Under the pieces are notes generated by a model that did not search any database, was not told where the DNA came from, and worked only from the letters and a program-made list of their open reading frames with translations. Both the position numbers and the translations under genes were made by a program. Below are positions 60,253 to 64,000 of a stretch of 64,000 nt of DNA, piece after piece. The stretch lies in the NCBI GenBank assembly GCA_029532415.1, contig JAQOTA010000071.1:372001-436000 (forward strand). The letters are read 5' to 3'. This stretch comes from Marasmius tenuissimus (Eukaryota > Basidiomycota > Agaricomycetes > Agaricales > Marasmiaceae). Each line of letters begins with the position of its first letter. The first letter of the stretch is position 1.

Positions 60253-62661
60253 ATGACTATCTTGATACTCTGCTGGTATCTTCTTGCAGCACAACTCGTC
60301 TTCACTCAGGTTTGGGGTGATGAACTAAACGTGCCTTCATCCTGGCAAGTACGTCCTCTTGCTATTGACTAATCCAGAAAACGTTCAACTCACATCTTCG
60401 GTCTAGAAATCCACTGTGAAAACCTCACGCGACGAGCGAATCAACCGTACCGCGGAAGCAATCGACACGTTCATCGCCTCTGACGGCCTTTTCACCTCGA
60501 TTCAGCTGCCTAAAAACCTTTCCGACACGCATTGGCCCTACGGAGAGTTTCTGGCTTTGATTGCAGACTTTGATATCTACACAAATCAGACCAGATACAA
60601 GCGGATTGCTCAGCAGCGCTTCTTACCTGCTCTACAACGAACGACACCGAATCTCAAGTGAGTAAAAGTCTAGAACTTCCGACCCCTGAAAATTTGGTAT
60701 TTATAAAATTTTACAGAATTGTAAGCGCTCCCATCTACTTCCCATTGAGCCAGTAGTAAATTTCGATACTTGTTCCGACCAGGTTCTGAACAAATTGTGA
60801 GTTTTGACCCTTCGGTTCCTAGTTTTATGAACATGCCAACTCCTACTAGTCGCTACGGATACGCAGCTACTCGTGCATACCTAGCATATGAAGACGAGGC
60901 ATTCTTGGACATCGCAAAGGATTATTGGGCCTCCAACAGGAGTCTGACGATATCCGACGCAGACGTACAATCGAACAGCTCGCCCGTTAAACCGAAAATC
61001 AACTCTACTATGATTTTGGCTTGTTCAAAGCCGGGAAGTAAGCCAGTCTCCTTTTGTTGTGGGGAACCAGGTTGCTGAATTGTTTAGGTCAATATACGCT
61101 TGCGGGTGCGACATTCCATAGCGTGGTAAGTCAAGCAAGAGACTCAGGTAGTTTGGCACCAGACTCATACCAACTGAACCGATAGGATGAAGGCGATCTC
61201 TTCATAACGATTGCTTCGACGGCGTGAGCCGGATTTCTTTCGCGCCCCTCCTCGATAGTCTCAGCTAACGAGCTACTTAGGGACTACCTGAGGTATATAC
61301 TACGGTCACTCCCTTCTGCTCAAGTCTAAACTCTTTCCCTTCCAAAAGGCTCTCCCTTGCACTCGCAACTATCACATCCTCCCAAGAATACATGGATTTA
61401 GCGAAACAGATGGGCCGTTTCATACTAACCGTGCTCTACAAAGGATCCGGAGTTTTCTACGACAACATCCAGGTGTTGAATTCGGATTGCCAAAGACCTG
61501 GGGACTCGCATAACGGAGGTCTTGCTGTATCTGATGCGGCTGTCGCGATGCGGGCGTTGTCGCTTTTAGCGTTGAACTCGAACGCCAGTACTGGCGATGG
61601 TATTGTGGACGTGTAAGTAACCTCCCCCCCTCCCCGATCCTGTCACAATTGCTGTATAGCCAACTTATTTCATGTTGCATCTCAATCACAACTAAACCAT
61701 GGGACGTCTTTCTGTTTGGAAGTCTCAGAGACGCAGCTCGCTATGCAACCGGAAGCGTTTGGAACTCTGCCGATGGTCTCCTCGGTAATTTGACCCCTAC
61801 TTTGAGTTCCTGCAATTCGGTATTTATTCTCGATACTTAGAACCTCAAAAGCTTCAAGTTGAATCTGGAAACGACACCAACCCCGGTTCTCAACAACTAC
61901 TTGCGAGCTATTTTGGATTGGCCCATCGAGGCGAGGGCGTCTCGGCGGATTTAACGACGTATCTTCGGGCGTACCTAGCAGTTCAGGTGAGTGCACTGGG
62001 TTTCGCTGTGATACTGTATGCCTTTTTGTTTGTTTTCTCTGAACTTGGGTTGTATTAGTACGATACGCTCGTGAACCAAGCTCAATTTGCCAGTGGTACC
62101 CCAAATTTCTACGGAGTCGGGTTAAGACCTGAAGAACAGCTCAATCCGGAAGCACAGATAGTAGCAATCACTACGCTGCTGGGTGGGGTCATCTCGTGGG
62201 ACGACGACGACGGGGCCACACCGAACGGGGCCACGCCGAACGGGACCACGCCGAATGACCCTGGAGGACCAGGGAGCAGTACCGGGAATCTGAAAGGCCG
62301 AGCACCTATTGGAGCAATAATCGGTGGTGTAGTAGGGGGCGTTCTGGGACTGGGTTTCGTCGTTGCAGGATTCTGCTACTTCTACCTCCGCCGTACCAGA
62401 TGCCAGTCCCATATTGTGGAGCCATACCCGGCGGCAGTGATGAACTCCGAGCCTCCAATGCTAAGTTCAACTCTTGTGCCCCTTCGGTCGGGTGGGTATA
62501 AAAGACGAGCACCTCTGCCAGCAAGCCCCGCCCCAGAGCCACAGTCCAGTCGTACGCACGAGGCGACTACGGCAGAACTCGTGGGCATATTGTACCGAAG
62601 GTTGGGGAACGGTGCGAACGAGAGGCCTCCGGGATATCCCAGGAGTATTGTAATCTCGTAG
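60253..62661 (+). CDS. GH76-like glycosidase-fold membrane protein, 10 exons, 618 aa
   Basis: Exons 60253-60348, 60407-60657, 60754-61037, 61088-61125, 61186-61223, 61281-61292 (12 nt), 61349-61612, 61660-61784, 61841-61986 and 62059-62661 sum to 1857 nt with all phases right. The signal peptide 'MTILILCWYLLAAQLVF' precedes a six-hairpin-type domain I relate to the fungal GH76-like family: 'WPYGEFLALIADFDIYTNQT', 'YGYAATRAYLAYEDEAFLD', 'QYTLAGATFHSV', 'MDLAKQMGRFI', 'YLRAYLAVQYDTLVNQA'. After a 'GATPNGTTPND' linker comes one membrane segment ('IGAIIGGVVGGVLGLGFVVA') and a cytoplasmic tail ending near 'NERPPGYPR'. GH76 enzymes trim alpha-1,6-mannan in the wall; I did not identify the catalytic Asp pair, so activity is uncertain. 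Confidence 0.8.
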
Positions 62662-62752
62662 TACTCGCCCTGGTCTCAACTTGGAGGGATTGCAATAACA
62701 TTTATGTATTTGTTTGCTTCGCTTTTGCTCTGATTCAGGTTCTGCATGGTTT

Positions 62753-64000
62753 CTACCTACCTAACGTTATTGGGTTCGGGGATTCGGGCACAATCTCGAG
62801 AGGCTTTGTATTGTAGACCAAAAGGAAAGTAACCACAACAAAGGACATAACTCGTTTAACATAGCGAAGAACAACCACCGTCTCGTGATAATAGAACTCC
62901 GCCACATACTGTGCGAGCGTCCACACCCGGCCCCCGAGTCGACACGGTTTCCTAGTCAGCTGCTCCTGGTGATTCATCCATCCAGTCAACTGTTCCCCAA
63001 TCTCTTCTTGCAATATCGAGACAAAATCACGACGCATCTGGGGCACAAAAACGTCCCAATCAAGACCAAAATCAGGATCGAACTTCTGACTACTCCATCC
63101 GAGATCGATGAGCGGAGAATCTGGATATGCCGTCACATATGCAGCTACCATCGCTATACAATTTCCACATGCGACCTTCGAAGCTCCGAAACAGGGCTCG
63201 ACGTGTAAGAGTAGGTCGTTCTCGTGGAGATGAATGAGGAGTTCTTTTTGGCCGTGCGCGTGAGGGCGCTTCCGAGGTTTGGCTGAGGGCTCTGGATTTG
63301 TCAGTTTTTGGATGACCTGTTCGGTGAACGACTTGACCTGACTCTCGAGCGAGGGATCTCGCAAAGAGATCTGTTTGCGGGACGTTTTTGAGCTGTATGC
63401 GAAGACGATACCTTCCATGGCTTCGAGGGCGCTTGAGATGGTGGTTGATATGGTATCAGGGTCCATAGTAGGGGTAAAAACCGGTTCATACGATAGAGAG
63501 GGCGGCGATTGAAGAAAAACGATGTCGAAGGTGTCCTGGAAGATGTGCGAGAATTGAGTCGAAGTGGCTGGTCTGACGAGGTCCGTGCTGTAACAATTAA
63601 TGGATATGAAACTCGATAACCCTTTCGTGAAATGAAGACACTCTTTCGACTCTTTTGCGTTAAGTATTTTCAGAAAAAAAAACACGAACTGTAGTGAGAC
63701 CAACGGGACTCACCCAAATAAGCAATGTGGGTAAGGTGTTGAAATTTGTCGCAAAAAGCGTTAGTCATCAGGCATGCCGTTTCACCCGCGAAGTGACCAC
63801 TTTTCTACCCAGCTTGCATACAACTCCTCGACGGCCGTCATGGCATATTCAACACGGTCTGCCTCTTCCTCCATACTTGTTCTCCCCGATACTCTTGATT
63901 TGATCCAATGTATCCTCCAACTCAGGAACGGCGAGCCATGCTCCAAGGCAGAGAGGATGAAGATGTTCCGACAATTTACGGAGGTGGTGCTCCCATCAGT
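62753..64000 (-). CDS. Deaminase-like (OTT_1508 type) protein, 5' end outside window
   Basis: The main exon runs from about 63587 (acceptor gttacag) to the stop at 62753. It contains 'LIHLHENDLLLH' followed by 'GASKVACGNCIAMVAAYV', the spacing and S-K-x-x-C-x-x-C signature of fungal OTT_1508-like cytidine-deaminase-fold proteins. In most members the zinc ligand is H-x-E; here the Glu is present but the His is shifted or lost, so catalytic activity is doubtful. Upstream coding text ('LCLGAWLAVPELEDTLDQIK', about 63960-63900) belongs to an earlier exon; the exons between were not resolved. The start could also be the Met at 63465. Family assignment is tentative. Confidence 0.5.

Noticed and set aside
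60720..60724. 4-nt microexon (aatt) in the GH76-like gene
   Set aside because: The phases do not work with it; a single longer intron (60658-60753) joins the exons in frame.

Overview
The window looks like a gene-poor, repeat-rich accessory region of a filamentous basidiomycete (Agaricomycetes). This rests on genes split by many introns of about 45-70 nt with GT(A/G)NGT...YAG sites, on fungal families that expand in mushrooms (DUF6698, DUF6699, DUF1996, GH76-like single-pass membrane proteins, small Ser/Thr-rich membrane proteins), and on two Ty1/copia elements with tRNA-iMet-half type primer sites. Nothing bacterial was seen. Gene models were spliced by hand; for most complete genes every exon junction keeps the frame, which is the main support for them.

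Layout. 0-5.5 kb: end of a KOW-motif protein, an intact 632-residue DUF6698 protein, a small repeat, and a Pro/Ser-rich coding fragment with no start. 6.5-10.7 kb: a complete 4.2-kb Tc1/mariner element with TA target duplication, about 167-bp inverted repeats, an intact D,D34E transposase and a convergent 691-residue accessory gene. 10.8-34.7 kb: three full paralogues (10.84, 19.33, 29.41 kb) and one 3' remnant (34.04 kb) of an expanded, uncharacterised family. Interleaved are an unknown gene (14.4 kb), a TMEM53/DUF829 gene (16.8 kb), an ICT1-type rescue-factor pseudogene (15.6 kb) and its intact copy (27.6 kb), and a 13-exon DUF1996 gene (24.5-26.9 kb) whose tail is duplicated just downstream.

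34.7-37.9 kb: small inverted-repeat elements and a decayed gene. 37.9-44.0 kb: a degenerate copia element (minus strand). 44.0-55.8 kb: a stretch carrying a dispersed CCTCCGAAG-type motif and a small unknown gene, split by a young copia element (45.16-54.33 kb; LTRs about 99% identical; perfect 5-bp target duplication). Its roughly 2,360-codon reading frame is broken only by four TGA codons. 55.8-57.2 kb: truncated copies of genes from 14-18 kb and 27-28 kb. 57.8-64 kb: a small membrane protein, an intact GH76-like membrane protein, and a deaminase-like gene running off the window.

Most interesting: (i) the paralogous family shares a degenerating N-terminal C2H2 finger, a conserved core and an invariant 14-nt microexon, while individual copies run in frame into different C-terminal modules (DUF6699 in copy 2; forkhead plus two CCCH fingers in copy 3); (ii) the Tc1/mariner element carries a large AT-hook / Pro-rich / SAM-like accessory protein; (iii) a 2-nt microexon is required to keep the DUF1996 gene in frame; (iv) TGA-only decay in a young retrotransposon and its neighbour suggests CpG deamination.
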